From: Bradyrhizobium sp. Y36
GTDB taxonomy: Bacteria; Pseudomonadota; Alphaproteobacteria; Rhizobiales; Xanthobacteraceae
DNA length: 38,148 nucleotides
Assembly: GCF_002531575.1 (NCBI RefSeq)
Contig: NZ_NWTI01000036.1
Location: 1-38,148, forward strand
Direction of reading: 5' to 3'
The stretch's first letter is position 1, and each line of letters begins with the position of its first letter. Both the position numbers and the translations under genes were made by a program. Positions 7,381 through 17,300 of the stretch are shown in pieces. Under the pieces are notes generated by a model. The model worked only from the letters and a program-made list of their open reading frames with translations. It ran no database searches and was not told the origin of the DNA.

Positions 7381-7481
7381 AAAATGTGTCAGATAGCGTG
7401 GTCCAAATCGACGCTTGATCTCAAGTAGTTTCGCCCTCGTGGAGTGAATTCTTGTCACATTTGGTGCCGAGAGAGTTCAGC

Positions 7482-9398
7482 CTATGCGGAAAACTGTTGG
7501 TCGGGCACCGCCGACAGAATTTCGTGCTCATCGAACCACTCGTTCTTAAGCATCTGCATTTTCACCGCCTCGGGGGAAGACGTATAGAGCACTAAAGCAA
7601 GGCTCTTTTTGGCCCTACTGCAAGTAACGTAGAATAGACGGCGCGTCCTGCTGACCGAGCTGTCGCGTCCTTGGGATTCATTCGACAAGTCGCTCGGCGA
7701 AAGTTCTTTGGCTCCAAAGAATTTTTCATATCCGAACATGAAGCCACGGGCCTCAGAGTCGTCCATCAATACCATGACGCGATCGAACTCTAGACCCTTA
7801 ACGCCCTGGTGCGTGCCGAACTCTGCCGTATTCGAAATGTACTGAGCGTATGGTGCGATTTCCGCGAATGACGCGAGCAAGAAGTTCTCTATCGCCGCGC
7901 CTTCCTCATCTAAAGGGTCGCGAGACTCGTCCTCAGGACTAGATTGAAGTTCTTCAGCCCGTTGGAGGCGAGCGAATGGCTTCAACGCCTCTGGAAGATC
8001 AAAGAGATGTTGTTCGGCAACATAGCTCAGAACTGTGCCGCAGGTGGGTACTCCCTGCTGCCAAAGCTTCAATAGCCCTTCAGAAGCATCCCTAGCCTTG
8101 CGCAATTGATCGCGCTGGTCGGTTGCATTCTTGAGTACTTCAGTGGTTAGCAGAGGGGAGAACTCGCGCATGATCTTCGCCGTAGCAAATTTGTCGCCGC
8201 CCTGAAGAGCAGAGATGAGAGGCAAGACATTGGCAGTAAACAATCGTGTGATCGACAGAGAACCGTCAAGAAACCCTGTTCTGAAAGTATCGACGCTGGC
8301 AAGTGCTTCGAAGATCTTCTCAAATCCCATACGTCTGGCGGCCATATGATGTTCGAGCGTCAGTATCTTGCATTTCTGGCGATCGTTCCAATCTGCGTCG
8401 TGAGTGAGCTCGCTCATATAGGCTCGGACAGAGTCCTCCGTTGAGGACTTGTCGCCCTCGTTCGCCTTCAAAATAAACAATCGAACAATGCCGTCGATGC
8501 TGTCGGATCTGGCCTCTTGAGCGCGACCATCGACTTGGCTGCGAATCTGGTTGATGAGCCGAACGATTCGTCTTGGGCAGCGATGATTGAGGCGCTTTAC
8601 CGGCTTGGCCCAATCGGATGGCAATTCCTCCTCTATTCGCTCTTTCCCGTCATTATAGATCCTCTGCATTGTGTCGCCGATGAAGCCGAGGCTGAATTTT
8701 CCGGTGTGGGTGGCTTGTACGGTCAGAAGAGCATCGACGACTTGCTTGTTCGTGTCCTGGCTCTCATCCACCAAAAGAAAAGGAAATTGATTCACCAAGA
8801 TGCTCTGCATCAATTTCTTCTCAGCAAGGAAACTTGCAAAGAGCGCAATCACTTCTGCATGGTTTAGCGCGTCTCGCTCTTTGTTGTCGCCGGTCGGACT
8901 GTAAGAGAATTTTCTTATCCCGCTTAGTCCGGCGAGGCGGCGGGATTTCGATTCGATCTGTGCTTGGCGAGCTACGGAGGCTTTAGTGCCGGGGCGCCCT
9001 TTGGTCTCTTGTTCCCTAAGCTCTCGGATTTCGCTCTCGAGCCGTCTGTGAAGCCAGTCGCGGATATCTTTGTTGAAACCAGAAATTAGCTTCCAAGCGA
9101 AGCTATGGATCGTCGAGACGTGAAAGGTCGGGTCGAACTTCAGTCGTCGAAGAATCTCGTCGCAGGCTGCGTTGGTGTAGGTCACCACCGCAACTTGTTG
9201 CCCTCTGAGGCGGAGCCTCGGGAGGTTCTTCTGTTTGATGAACTCGAGCGCTCGTATGAGAGAGCTTGTCTTGCCGGAGCCTGCACCTGCGTAGAGAAAG
9301 AAGCTTCTTGGGTGCTCTAAGTCTAAGCAGTCGGAGATCTCCTCATCGATATGTTCATCGAGGGCAACGTTAGAGTTAGCTGCGGCTGCTTCAGGCAT
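7482..9398 (-). CDS. UvrD/PcrA-like superfamily 1 helicase, Gabija GajB-like
   Basis: Protein of 638 residues with all SF1A helicase motifs: Walker A AGAGSGKT (37-44), Ia VAVVTYTNAACDEI (69-82), STIHSF (95-100), motif II LLVDESQD (208-215), motif III GDTMQRIY (241-248), motif IV NHRCPRRIVRLIN (271-283), motif V THQGVKGLEFDRVMVL (529-544) and motif VI RRLFYVTCSRAK (586-597). Its ATG overlaps the nuclease stop by one base (TGATG), so the two are translated together. An OLD-type nuclease followed by a UvrD-like helicase is the Gabija arrangement, in which GajB supports GajA during phage DNA cleavage. It is longer than the ~500-residue type GajB; the extra length lies between motifs Ia and II and between IV and V. 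Base composition is AT-richer than the neighbours. An alternative is an OLD class 2/helicase pair that defence-system profiles would not score as Gabija. Confidence 0.88.
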   Translation of the reverse strand: MPEAAAANSNVALDEHIDEEISDCLDLEHPRSFFLYAGAGSGKTSSLIRALEFIKQKNLPRLRLRGQQVAVVTYTNAACDEILRRLKFDPTFHVSTIHSFAWKLISGFNKDIRDWLHRRLESEIRELREQETKGRPGTKASVARQAQIESKSRRLAGLSGIRKFSYSPTGDNKERDALNHAEVIALFASFLAEKKLMQSILVNQFPFLLVDESQDTNKQVVDALLTVQATHTGKFSLGFIGDTMQRIYNDGKERIEEELPSDWAKPVKRLNHRCPRRIVRLINQIRSQVDGRAQEARSDSIDGIVRLFILKANEGDKSSTEDSVRAYMSELTHDADWNDRQKCKILTLEHHMAARRMGFEKIFEALASVDTFRTGFLDGSLSITRLFTANVLPLISALQGGDKFATAKIMREFSPLLTTEVLKNATDQRDQLRKARDASEGLLKLWQQGVPTCGTVLSYVAEQHLFDLPEALKPFARLQRAEELQSSPEDESRDPLDEEGAAIENFLLASFAEIAPYAQYISNTAEFGTHQGVKGLEFDRVMVLMDDSEARGFMFGYEKFFGAKELSPSDLSNESQGRDSSVSRTRRLFYVTCSRAKKSLALVLYTSSPEAVKMQMLKNEWFDEHEILSAVPDQQFSA

Positions 9399-11716
9399 CA
9401 GGCGGCTTCCGTCGAAGTTGCAATATATGACGACACCGCGAGGCCCAATTCTTTCTGTCGCTCGCGCACTTGCTCGGAGAGCCAGAGGAGGCCCTCACGC
9501 ATATAGGTTGGAGGCTTAAGTTTACTGGCGTCCTTAAACTCAAGAAGATCAAGAGCAAGCTCAGCTTTGCTGCCGGTTTTGAGGCTCTCGGCGAGCTTTT
9601 TGCTTAGTTCCTCTACCGTGGCGCTAGCTTCTATTGCCAATTTAAATTTTGCCACAAGGCCCGCTCCTTCTTGCTCAAGGAAGAGGCTTATGTTCTCAAA
9701 TAGTATAGCGTCTTCAAATGTATTGGCGAGAGCCTCGACGGTGCTGCCGCCAAAGTTGATTTTGACCGGCGATTGATATGCCACGCGGATAGAAAATCGC
9801 TGTGCTTCGTATTTGAGAACTTTTTTTTGCTCGGGTTCATCAAGGAGTTCGTCCAAGGAGTTTCTTTTTGGGCACCACGTGCTCAGCGTTTGGTTGCGCG
9901 AGGTTTGGCCGGCGCCGCGCGCCGGATTCGCAGATTTGTTGCCCTCGCCCACCGCGTCGAGGTCGGTAATGATCAAAGTGGGCAGAGCGAGGCATTCAAT
10001 GAGGCTGCGTAATCGATGCGCGTGACTGCCGCCGATTTCGAGCCATGTAATGTAGCACTCTCGTAGATCTTTGAATTCAAGGTGCTCTCTCACAAAATGA
10101 GGAGTCAGAATTCTTTCAGCAGGGCCTTCTATCAATACTGCTGCATCAGCAAAAAACAAATCGCAGTGTGTGACTTTCAGGTAGCGAGTTACAAATCGAC
10201 GAGTCTCTTCGTTCGACCCAAACGCGCTAGAGACATCCACAACGCATGAGCTCGGAATTTCCTTTTTCGCGCCGGCAAGTCGTCGGAAGTATCGCAGCGA
10301 AGAGAATTCGCATTCATGCGCAATGTGACTTGAGTGTGTGCTTACGACTAGTTGCGTAGTAAAAGTCTTTCTGTCGCCCAAGTCACGATGCTTGCGCAGA
10401 ATGTTGTACGCCTGTCTGATGAAGACTTGCTGCACTTGAGTATGGAGATGTGCTTCGGGCTCCTCTACCAACACGAGGTGAAGAGGCGGCCTGAATGCTT
10501 TGGTTGCGACGGCTCTTGTTTCAGCTTTGCCAACTAGCATCCATGCATCACGATAACTCATGAGCCGGAATACCATCGAAATTAGATTCTGATATCCAAG
10601 GCCATTCGAATCTTCCGGCAGATGCAATCGAGTGTTTTCGATGCCATCGGTCATTTGGATGACGTAGCGAACGGCAGCTTCGTGATTCAGGCCCTCAACA
10701 GGACGTAGTCTTGTTGAGATTTCGAGTTTGGGATCGGTGACGCCAGGGTATCCAAGCTCTTCCAATTCCTTTAGCGCTGCTTCAAAGCCCTCGTTAAGCC
10801 GAACGTCGAAAGCCTTTTGCGCTTGTTCGATCGCTTGTAGCGCTTTGATGTCTTTTGTATCGGGATTGTCGTAAGGGTCCAAGTGACGGCTATAGTAGCC
10901 GCGGAGCTGTTCGGATAGCCTCCGCGCATTAGCGGGACTGGTAGCAGCGTTGGCATCATCTTCCTCAAAGGCGATTTCAGCTTCTTGTCCGAAACCGCGT
11001 TGCGCGCTGATCTCGCTTATCTTGATCAGGCCTTTAAAAGGGTCTTCTTCCAGCGCAACGGCATCGGCTGGGAGAGCTTGCGGCTTCGCTGTGCCATGTT
11101 CGGGGTTCTGCCGTTTCGCAGGATCGAGGACGTATGCTCTGATGGCGAATAGTCGCCCGAGGCGACGACGGACAAAATCAACGAGGTCATCCGGCCAAAG
11201 TGAGACGACAATGGTCTCGCTCGCCTGATCCGACTTGTCTATTGCTTCACCCTTCTTGGCTTTCTCCGCGTCCGCACGAGCGGAAAGATACTCGCGCTGT
11301 AGCTCTGCCGCATCCTTAGGCTCAAAGCGCAGACGCACGCCGAGCTGGCCGCCCTCCCAATCCAACGTGGGTAAGATCTTTTGGACATAGTGTACTTCGT
11401 CGCTCTCAACGTGGAGCCAGACGTCGAGTGTTGGAAGAAAATCGTTCCAGTTCGGTTCAGGGAGTGTCTCGTCGGCGGCAGCGGCTTTTTCCCAACTCGC
11501 GCCCATCGCAGCAATCGACGGCCAGTGAGAGACGGTGAAGTCGTTTAGAGTGAAGCTCGTTCGTTCGTGGACCACGAGGAAATATCGTAGTGCGACCATG
11601 GCGGAAGTTTTGCCGCTATTGTTCGCGCCGACGAAGACCGTCTTGTCTCGCGCGAAGCTAACCCGAGTGGAACGAAGCTTTCGAAAATTGGCGATCTCAA
11701 CTGAATCAATATGCAT
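9398..11716 (-). CDS. OLD-family ATP-dependent endonuclease (AAA + TOPRIM), Gabija GajA-like
   Basis: Protein of 772 residues. The N-terminal ABC-type ATPase begins MHIDSVEIANFRKLRSTRVS with Walker A GANNSGKT (30-37), a signature-like segment DSNGLGYQNLIS (369-380), Walker B LHLVLVEEPEAHLH (412-425) and H-loop STHSSHI (459-465). A C-terminal TOPRIM nuclease follows with VLIEGPAE (Glu530), IITDLDAVG (Asp585, Asp587), an acidic FEDAI near 667-671 and TGSKAELALDLLE with Lys717, matching the metal ligands of class 2 OLD enzymes and GajA. The start has GGAGG 7 bases upstream. Type GajA is near 580 residues; here the region between Walker A and B is expanded (residues about 130-270, with charged inserts). 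It is the first gene of a two-gene unit with the helicase. Likely role: DNA cleavage on phage infection; inferred, not shown. Confidence 0.9.
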   Translation of the reverse strand: MHIDSVEIANFRKLRSTRVSFARDKTVFVGANNSGKTSAMVALRYFLVVHERTSFTLNDFTVSHWPSIAAMGASWEKAAAADETLPEPNWNDFLPTLDVWLHVESDEVHYVQKILPTLDWEGGQLGVRLRFEPKDAAELQREYLSARADAEKAKKGEAIDKSDQASETIVVSLWPDDLVDFVRRRLGRLFAIRAYVLDPAKRQNPEHGTAKPQALPADAVALEEDPFKGLIKISEISAQRGFGQEAEIAFEEDDANAATSPANARRLSEQLRGYYSRHLDPYDNPDTKDIKALQAIEQAQKAFDVRLNEGFEAALKELEELGYPGVTDPKLEISTRLRPVEGLNHEAAVRYVIQMTDGIENTRLHLPEDSNGLGYQNLISMVFRLMSYRDAWMLVGKAETRAVATKAFRPPLHLVLVEEPEAHLHTQVQQVFIRQAYNILRKHRDLGDRKTFTTQLVVSTHSSHIAHECEFSSLRYFRRLAGAKKEIPSSCVVDVSSAFGSNEETRRFVTRYLKVTHCDLFFADAAVLIEGPAERILTPHFVREHLEFKDLRECYITWLEIGGSHAHRLRSLIECLALPTLIITDLDAVGEGNKSANPARGAGQTSRNQTLSTWCPKRNSLDELLDEPEQKKVLKYEAQRFSIRVAYQSPVKINFGGSTVEALANTFEDAILFENISLFLEQEGAGLVAKFKLAIEASATVEELSKKLAESLKTGSKAELALDLLEFKDASKLKPPTYMREGLLWLSEQVRERQKELGLAVSSYIATSTEAA

Positions 11717-11841
11717 CGGCTATCCTCCGACCGAACCAAACAGATTCACTATTGAGCTGCAACTAGGAGCTGCACTATCGAGCGTACTCCCTTGGACTAA
11801 GGGTCACTTTAGGTTCGCTACCCACCTACCGACGTCAAAAA

Positions 11842-11871
11842 CAAAAACGGCCGGATCTTCCGATCCGGCCG
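11842..11871 (-). terminator. Rho-independent terminator of rpmB
   Basis: On the minus strand CGGCCGGATC, a four-base loop, and GATCCGGCCG form a perfect 10-bp stem (11848-11871), followed directly by TTTTTGTTTTTG. It lies 71 bases past the rpmB stop and also separates rpmB from the nuclease gene, so the latter needs its own promoter in 11717-11840. Confidence 0.92.
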
Positions 11872-11942
11872 CAACGCAAACTCTTACTTGGCTAAGCCTA
11901 CGCCACGCGACGCAACCTAGCCCCCGCCCAATTCTGAAAAGC

Positions 11943-12254
11943 TCAGCTCGCCTTCTTCGCCGGGGCGGCCGTCGGGCCGACCTTCTTGACGATGGCGCGC
12001 TTCAGTTCGAGGGCGCGCGGGGAGAGGTTGTCGGCATTGGCCTTGAGCAGGAAGGCGTCGAGGCCGCCATTGTGGTCGACGCTCTTCACCGCGTTGGTGG
12101 AGACGCGCAGGCGCACGTTGCGCTCCAGGGCTTCCGAGATGAAGGTCACGTTGACCAGGTTCGGCAGGAAGCGGCGCTTGGTCTTGATGTTGGAGTGGCT
12201 GACCTTGTGGCCGACGAGGGGGCCCTTGGCCGTCAGTTCGCAGCGGCGAGACAT
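11943..12254 (-). CDS. rpmB: 50S ribosomal protein L28
   Basis: Protein of 103 residues, of the longer alphaproteobacterial L28 type. It opens MSRRCELTAKGPLVGHKVSH followed by SNIKTKRRFLPNL, the family signature, continues with LRVSTNAVKSVDHNGGLDAFL and ends in a Lys/Ala tail. It is a component of the large ribosomal subunit. AAGGAT lies upstream of the ATG. It is monocistronic, ends at a strong terminator (11842-11871), and is divergent from the DUF3108 gene across a repeat-bearing spacer. GC-rich and codon-biased like core genes, in contrast to the nuclease/helicase pair next to it. Confidence 0.98.
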   Translation of the reverse strand: MSRRCELTAKGPLVGHKVSHSNIKTKRRFLPNLVNVTFISEALERNVRLRVSTNAVKSVDHNGGLDAFLLKANADNLSPRALELKRAIVKKVGPTAAPAKKAS

Positions 12255-12411
12255 GGCATCAATCCTTATCCTAAAACCCCCAACGATGTGCGGCCGCCAT
12301 TCTGGGCGCCACGGGGGCGAATTCTCTGTCCTTGCAGGGAGCGGGCGGACGTATAGGGGGGAAGGGGCGGGCAGTCAAGTTTTCGGGCGGGGATTCGTGC
12401 TCCGCCAGAGG

Positions 12412-12514
12412 TGTCATCGCCCGGCTCGACCGGGCGATCCAGTACGCCGAAGCGGTGCGGAGGACCAGAGGGGCTGCGGCGTCCTGGATGCCCCGGTCGA
12501 GCCGGGGCATGACA
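12412..12514. repeat. Palindromic repeat, family B
   Basis: TGTCATCGCCCGGCTCGACC ... GGTCGAGCCGGGGCATGACA form long inverted arms; the inner parts read GGGCGATCCAGTACGCCG and CGGCGTCCTGGATGCCC. A close relative lies at 14153-14256. It occupies the centre of the 465-base rpmB/DUF3108 spacer (12255-12719), which contains no gene. Confidence 0.85.
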
Positions 12515-12602
12515 GCGGAGGGTGGGGAGGGGTTGCCGCCCTCAACGGGCGCCACCCGATCACCAAAACGGCAATGTTTGTCGCGCCTTACCATCACATA
12601 AA

Positions 12603-12675
12603 GGGCGTATTCGGGCCCGAAGAGTCCGGTGGAGTTCCCTGGGACTCCGGTGGAGTTCCCCGGCCGGATACGCCC
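12603..12675. repeat. Hairpin with an internal tandem duplication
   Basis: GGGCGTATTCGG (12603-12614) faces CCGGATACGCCC (12664-12675). Between them TCCGGTGGAGTTCCC occurs twice, at 12625-12639 and 12646-12660, a 21-base period. It lies 45 bases upstream of the DUF3108 start. Confidence 0.7.
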
Positions 12676-12719
12676 GGACACATTGTTTGTCGCGGTTTTT
12701 GGCTTAAGTAACGGCCATC

Positions 12720-13625
12720 ATGCCGCGATTGGCGCCCCGATTGGATTGTGTCGTGCCCGCAAAGCCTCCTTTAGCGCCCAGATCGCGCTCCGCCCGCCCG
12801 CGCCTGGCCGGCTGGCTGACGGCGGTTTGCGGCCTGGCCGTGGTGTGGGGCGCGGCGCCGGCGGCGGCGCAGGGCAAGCTCGAGGCGCAATATGAGGCCT
12901 CGCTCGCGGGCATTCCCGTCGGCAAGGGCGCCTGGAACATCGACATCCAGGACGACGTGTTCGCCGCCGCGGCCTCCGGCGGCACCTCGGGGCTTTTGAA
13001 ATCCTTCACCGGCGGGTCCGGCACCGGCGCCAGCCAAGGGCGCGTCGTGAACGGCGCGCTGGTTGCGACCGGCTACCAGGCCTCCACCACCACCTCGAAG
13101 AAGACCGAAGAGATCCGCATCACGCTCGACAAGGGCAATGTGAAGGATTTTGCGATCCTGCCGGAGCCGCCGGTCGATCCCGATCGCATCGTCGTCACCG
13201 ACGCCCATCGCCGCGGCGTCTGGGACCCCATGACCGCCTCGCTGCTGCGGGTATCAGGCACTGGCGACCCGGTCTCGCCGGAGGCCTGCCACAACTCCGC
13301 GCCCGTGTTCGACGGCCGCATGCGCTACGAACTCAAGCTCGATTTCAAGCGCATGGAGAGCGTGAAGGCGGAGAAGGGCTACAAGGGCCCGGTTGTGGTC
13401 TGCGCGATCTATTTCGTGCCGGTCGCCGGCTACATCCCCGACCGCCCCGTGATCAAATACCTCGCCGCCCAGCGCAACATGGAAATCGCGTTCGCCCCCA
13501 TCGCGGGCACGCGCATCCTGGTGCCGTTCTGGCTGAAAGTGCCGACGCCGCTCGGGCCGGCGATGCTGGAAGCGACCAGCTTCGTGACGACAGCCCAGCC
13601 GCCCCGCGTGGCGAAGACGCAGTAG
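12720..13625 (+). CDS. DUF3108 domain-containing periplasmic protein
   Basis: Protein of 301 residues. A long Arg-rich lead (SRSARPRLAGW) is followed by a hydrophobic segment LTAVCGLAVVWGAAPAAAQG, read as a signal peptide cleaved after about residue 50. The mature part, KLEAQYEASLAGIPVGKGAW, is the start of the DUF3108 beta-barrel-like domain, and VWDPMTASLL near residue 170 and the PFWLKVPTPLGPAMLEATSF end fit the family. Function is unknown; related domains are linked to envelope proteins. Only a weak upstream signal is visible (TTGTTT, 16 bases, TAAGTA, just before the ATG). Divergent from rpmB, as I recall for related genomes. Confidence 0.88.
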   Translation: MPRLAPRLDCVVPAKPPLAPRSRSARPRLAGWLTAVCGLAVVWGAAPAAAQGKLEAQYEASLAGIPVGKGAWNIDIQDDVFAAAASGGTSGLLKSFTGGSGTGASQGRVVNGALVATGYQASTTTSKKTEEIRITLDKGNVKDFAILPEPPVDPDRIVVTDAHRRGVWDPMTASLLRVSGTGDPVSPEACHNSAPVFDGRMRYELKLDFKRMESVKAEKGYKGPVVVCAIYFVPVAGYIPDRPVIKYLAAQRNMEIAFAPIAGTRILVPFWLKVPTPLGPAMLEATSFVTTAQPPRVAKTQ

Positions 13626-13646
13626 GGGTTGCGGCAGCGGTTGCGT

Positions 13647-13805
13647 TAACCCTCCCCTGGAGGGGGAGGGGCGGCAGCCATCGAGCGTAAGCGAGATGGG
13701 TGACGGGGTGGGGTGATATCTCCCCACGGGGACTGTTCGTGTGGAGAGATCACCCCACCCCGCTCGCGCTGCGCGCGATCGACCCTCCCCCTCCAGGGGA
13801 GGGTA
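13647..13805. repeat. Long inverted repeat, family D
   Basis: Left arm TAACCCTCCCCTGGAGGG..., containing GACGGGGTGGGGTGATATCT, and right arm AGATCACCCCACCCCG... ending CCTCCAGGGGAGGGTAA pair over most of their length, with a short tip near 13725. It lies 22 bases after the DUF3108 stop. Half copies of its tip appear near 2840 and 5300. Confidence 0.9.
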
Positions 13806-14152
13806 AGAAAGGTGCAGCGTTTTCAATCACATCCCTACTGTGCATGGGGTTGTTTTCGCAAAAATGGGGTGGAGAGGGCGAGTTCCTGGAATCCATTTGA
13901 CTCCTCCCCGATTCTGATTCGACTCCGCGCCGTCCCCAACTAAGGCCGCAACGTCACTTGTACGCGGTACGAAAACTCCATCTAGTTGTGGCCAATGAGC
14001 CTCCCGCGACATGTTGCGTGAACGGAACGGGACTCGGCAGGGAGTCAGCGATTCGGCCGCGATTCGTTCTAGAGTCGTTCCGAAGCTTAAGGCCAGCGGG
14101 AAAAGCGTCGCAAAGTGAGACAGTTGCGCGGGATTTGGGGCCACACACTCGG
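13806..14152. other. Intergenic stretch without a recognisable gene
   Basis: About 350 bases of lower GC than the flanks. Reading frames on both strands lack ribosome sites, codon bias and any familiar sequence. The stretch TTCTAGAGTCGTTCCGAAGC and neighbours look like decayed sequence, but I cannot name a source. Confidence 0.5.
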
Positions 14153-14256
14153 TGTCATGCCCCGGCTTGACCGGGCGATCCAGTACGCCGCGGCTTCTCG
14201 GCCTTGCCACAACCGTCGCGGCGTACTGGATCGCCCGGTCGAGCCGGGCGATGACA
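14153..14256. repeat. Palindromic repeat, family B (second copy)
   Basis: TGTCATGCCCCGGCTTGACC ... GGTCGAGCCGGGCGATGACA with inner arms GGGCGATCCAGTACGCCGCG and CGCGGCGTACTGGATCGCCC, a near-perfect hairpin. Related to 12412-12514. It lies 114 bases upstream of the SUV3-like helicase gene. Confidence 0.9.
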
Positions 14257-14369
14257 GCCGTGACGGCCGCGCCAGCCCGGCGTTCGGAGACATCGCCGAC
14301 ACCTTGCGCGCCCTCCGCCGCAAAACGGCACTGACATTCGCCCAAATCGCCACTACCTAATCACCCAGA

Positions 14370-17300
14370 ATGCCCTTTTCCTCCTCCCCCTTCGCTTCCG
14401 AGCGCGCAGCGTCCGATCGCGTGCCTGGCGCGGGCGTCACCGCGGTGCTCGGGCCGACCAACACCGGCAAGACCCATCTCGCCATCGAGCGGATGCTCGC
14501 GCATCCCTCGGGCATGATCGGCCTGCCGCTGCGCCTGCTGGCGCGCGAGGTCTACAACAAGATCGCCGCGCGGGTCGGAGCTGAGGCGGTCGCGCTCGTC
14601 ACCGGCGAGGAGAAGATCAAGCCGAGAAATCCGCGCTATTGGGTCTCCACCGTCGAGGCGATGCCGCGCGACCTCGACCTCTCCTTTCTCGCCGTCGACG
14701 AGGTCCAGATCTCATCCGATCTCGAACGCGGCCACGTCTTCACCGATCGCATCCTCAACCGCCGCGGCCGCGACGAGACGCTGCTGCTGGGCGCCGCCAC
14801 CATGCGCCCGATCATCGAACGCCTGCTGCCGGGCGTCTCCATGATCACGCGTCCGCGCCTGTCGCAGCTGGAATTCGCCGGCGACCGCAAGATCACGCGC
14901 CAGCCGCGCCGCACCGCCATCGTCGCGTTCTCGGCCGACGAGGTCTACGCCATCGCCGAGCTGATCCGCCGCCAGCACGGCGGCGCCGCCGTGGTGCTGG
15001 GCTCGCTTAGCCCACGCACGCGCAATGCGCAGGTGGAGATGTTCCAGAACGGCGACGTCGATTATCTCGTCGCCACCGATGCGGTCGGCATGGGCCTCAA
15101 TCTCGACGTCGACCACGTCGCCTTCGCCTCCGACCGCAAGTTCGACGGCTATCAGTTCCGCCGGCTGACGCCGTCCGAGTTCGCGCAGATCGCGGGCCGC
15201 GCCGGCCGCGCCACGCGCAACGGCACGTTTGGTACGACAGGGCGCTGCGCGCCGTTCGAGCCCGAGCTCGTCAACGCGCTGCAGAACCACACCTTCGATC
15301 CCGTGAAGGTGCTGCAATGGCGCAATGCGAGGCTGGATTTCGCCTCGCTCGGCGCGCTCCAGGTCTCGCTGAACCTCGCCCCTGGCCATGAGGCGCTGAC
15401 GCGCGCGCCCGTCGCCGAGGACATGCGCGTGCTGGAGCATGCCGCCCGCGACGCCGATGTGCGCGATACCGCACATGGCAAGGACGCCGTGGAGCGGCTG
15501 TGGGAGGCCTGCCAGGTCCCCGACTATCGGAAATTGTCGCCAGCGGCCCATGCCGAGCTCGTCACCACGCTCTACGGCTTCCTGATGCGGAAGGGATGCA
15601 TTCCCGATGCCTGGTTCGCCGCCCAGGTCACCCAGGCCGACCGCATCGACGGCGACATCGACACGCTGTCGGCCCGGATCGCACAGATTCGCACCTGGAC
15701 CTTCGTCGCCAACCGCCCGGACTGGCTGAAAGACCCCGATCGCTGGCAGGGGGTGACGCGGGAGGTCGAAAATAAATTATCGGATGCGCTCCATGAACGC
15801 TTGACTGAGCGTTTCGTTGATCGCCGGACCAGTGTACTGATGCGCCGCCTGCGGGAGAACACGAGCTTGAATACTGAAATCGGCAAGACCGGCGAAGTCA
15901 TCGTCGAAGGCCATGTCATCGGCCGCCTCGACGGCTTCACCTTTGCACCGGATGCGGCGGAAGCAGGCTCCGATGCGAAAGCCTTGCAGGCTGCAGCGCA
16001 AGCGGTGCTCGCCGGCGAGATCAACACGCGTGCCGAAAAGCTCGGCAATGCGCCGGACGATCAGTTCGTGCTGACCTCCGAAGGCACCATCCGCTGGACC
16101 GGCGATGCCGTGGCGCGGCTGTCTGCCGCAGAGGACGCGCTGCATCCGCGCATCCGCATCATCTCCGACGAGCGCCTGACCGGCGCCCCCCGCGAGAAGG
16201 TGCAGGCGCGGCTCGAGCTCTGGCTCAAGACCCATATCGAGAAGCTGCTCGGGCCGATGTTCGAGCTCTCCAAGGCCGAGGACGTCACCGGCATCGCCCG
16301 TGGCATCGCCTATCAGCTGGTCGAGGCGCTCGGCGTGCTGGAGCGGCCCAGAATCGCGAACGAGCTGAAGGATCTCGACCAGCCCTCGCGCGCGGTCTTG
16401 CGGAAGTACGGCGTCCGCTTCGGCGCCTACCACATCTATTTCCCCGGCCTGCTCAAGCCCGCCGCGCGCGCCCTCGCCGCGCTCTTGTGGGCGCTGAAGC
16501 AGGACAATGTCGATCTGTCCTCGCTGTCGGGCGCGCAGCATCTGGCCTCCTCGGGCCGCACCTCGTTCCCGGTCGACAAGGCGCTGCCGCGCGATGCCTA
16601 TCGCGTGCTCGGCTACAAGCAGGCCGGCGAGCGCGCCGTGCGCGTCGACATTCTGGAGCGTCTGGCCGATCTGATCCGTCCGGCGCTGGCCTGGCGCGAG
16701 AACGCCTCCGGCGAGAAGCCCGCCGGCGCCTTCGACGGACGCGGCTTCGTGGTGACGCAGGCGATGACCTCGCTCACCGGATCTGCCGGCGAGGATTTCG
16801 CCTCCGTGCTGCGCGCGCTCGGCTATCGCATGGAGAAGCGTCCGCCGCTGCCGGCAAAGCCGGCCGTGGTGGAAACGGTCGCAGCCGAGACGCCGCCGGT
16901 TGACGGCAGCGCCGAGACCGCGACCGAGACCGCGACCGAGGCCTCGACCGAGACCGCGGCGGAGGCCGTTGCCGGCCTGCCCGAGGAGACACCGGCCGCG
17001 GAGACTGCCGTTGAAGCCGTCACCGTCGAAGACGCGCCCGGCATGGAGCAGCACGACGAGCCCGCGCAGGCGGAGCCCGCGCTCGAAGCGTCTCCTGAAG
17101 CGCCCGTCACGCCCGAAGACGCCCCCGGCATCGCGCCGCCGGCCGAAGAGACCGCTGCGCCGGCGGAGGCTGCCGGCCTCGACGCGGCTGCCGCCGAGAC
17201 CGCGGCAACGGAAGCCGCGGCATCGGCCGATGCCGCCGCGCCTGAAGCTGCGCCCGCCGAGCCCCAGCTGGTCGAGGTCTGGCGTCCCGGCGGCCGTCAC

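Noticed and set aside
9398..11716. Reading the nuclease as AriA of a PARIS system or as a retron/Septu ATPase
   Set aside because: ATPase and TOPRIM are fused in one protein and the partner is a UvrD-like helicase, not a separate TOPRIM protein or HNH nuclease; this fits OLD class 2/Gabija.
13827..14345. A 172-codon minus-strand frame before the helicase gene
   Set aside because: It reads through the family B palindromic repeat and lacks a ribosome site and codon bias.
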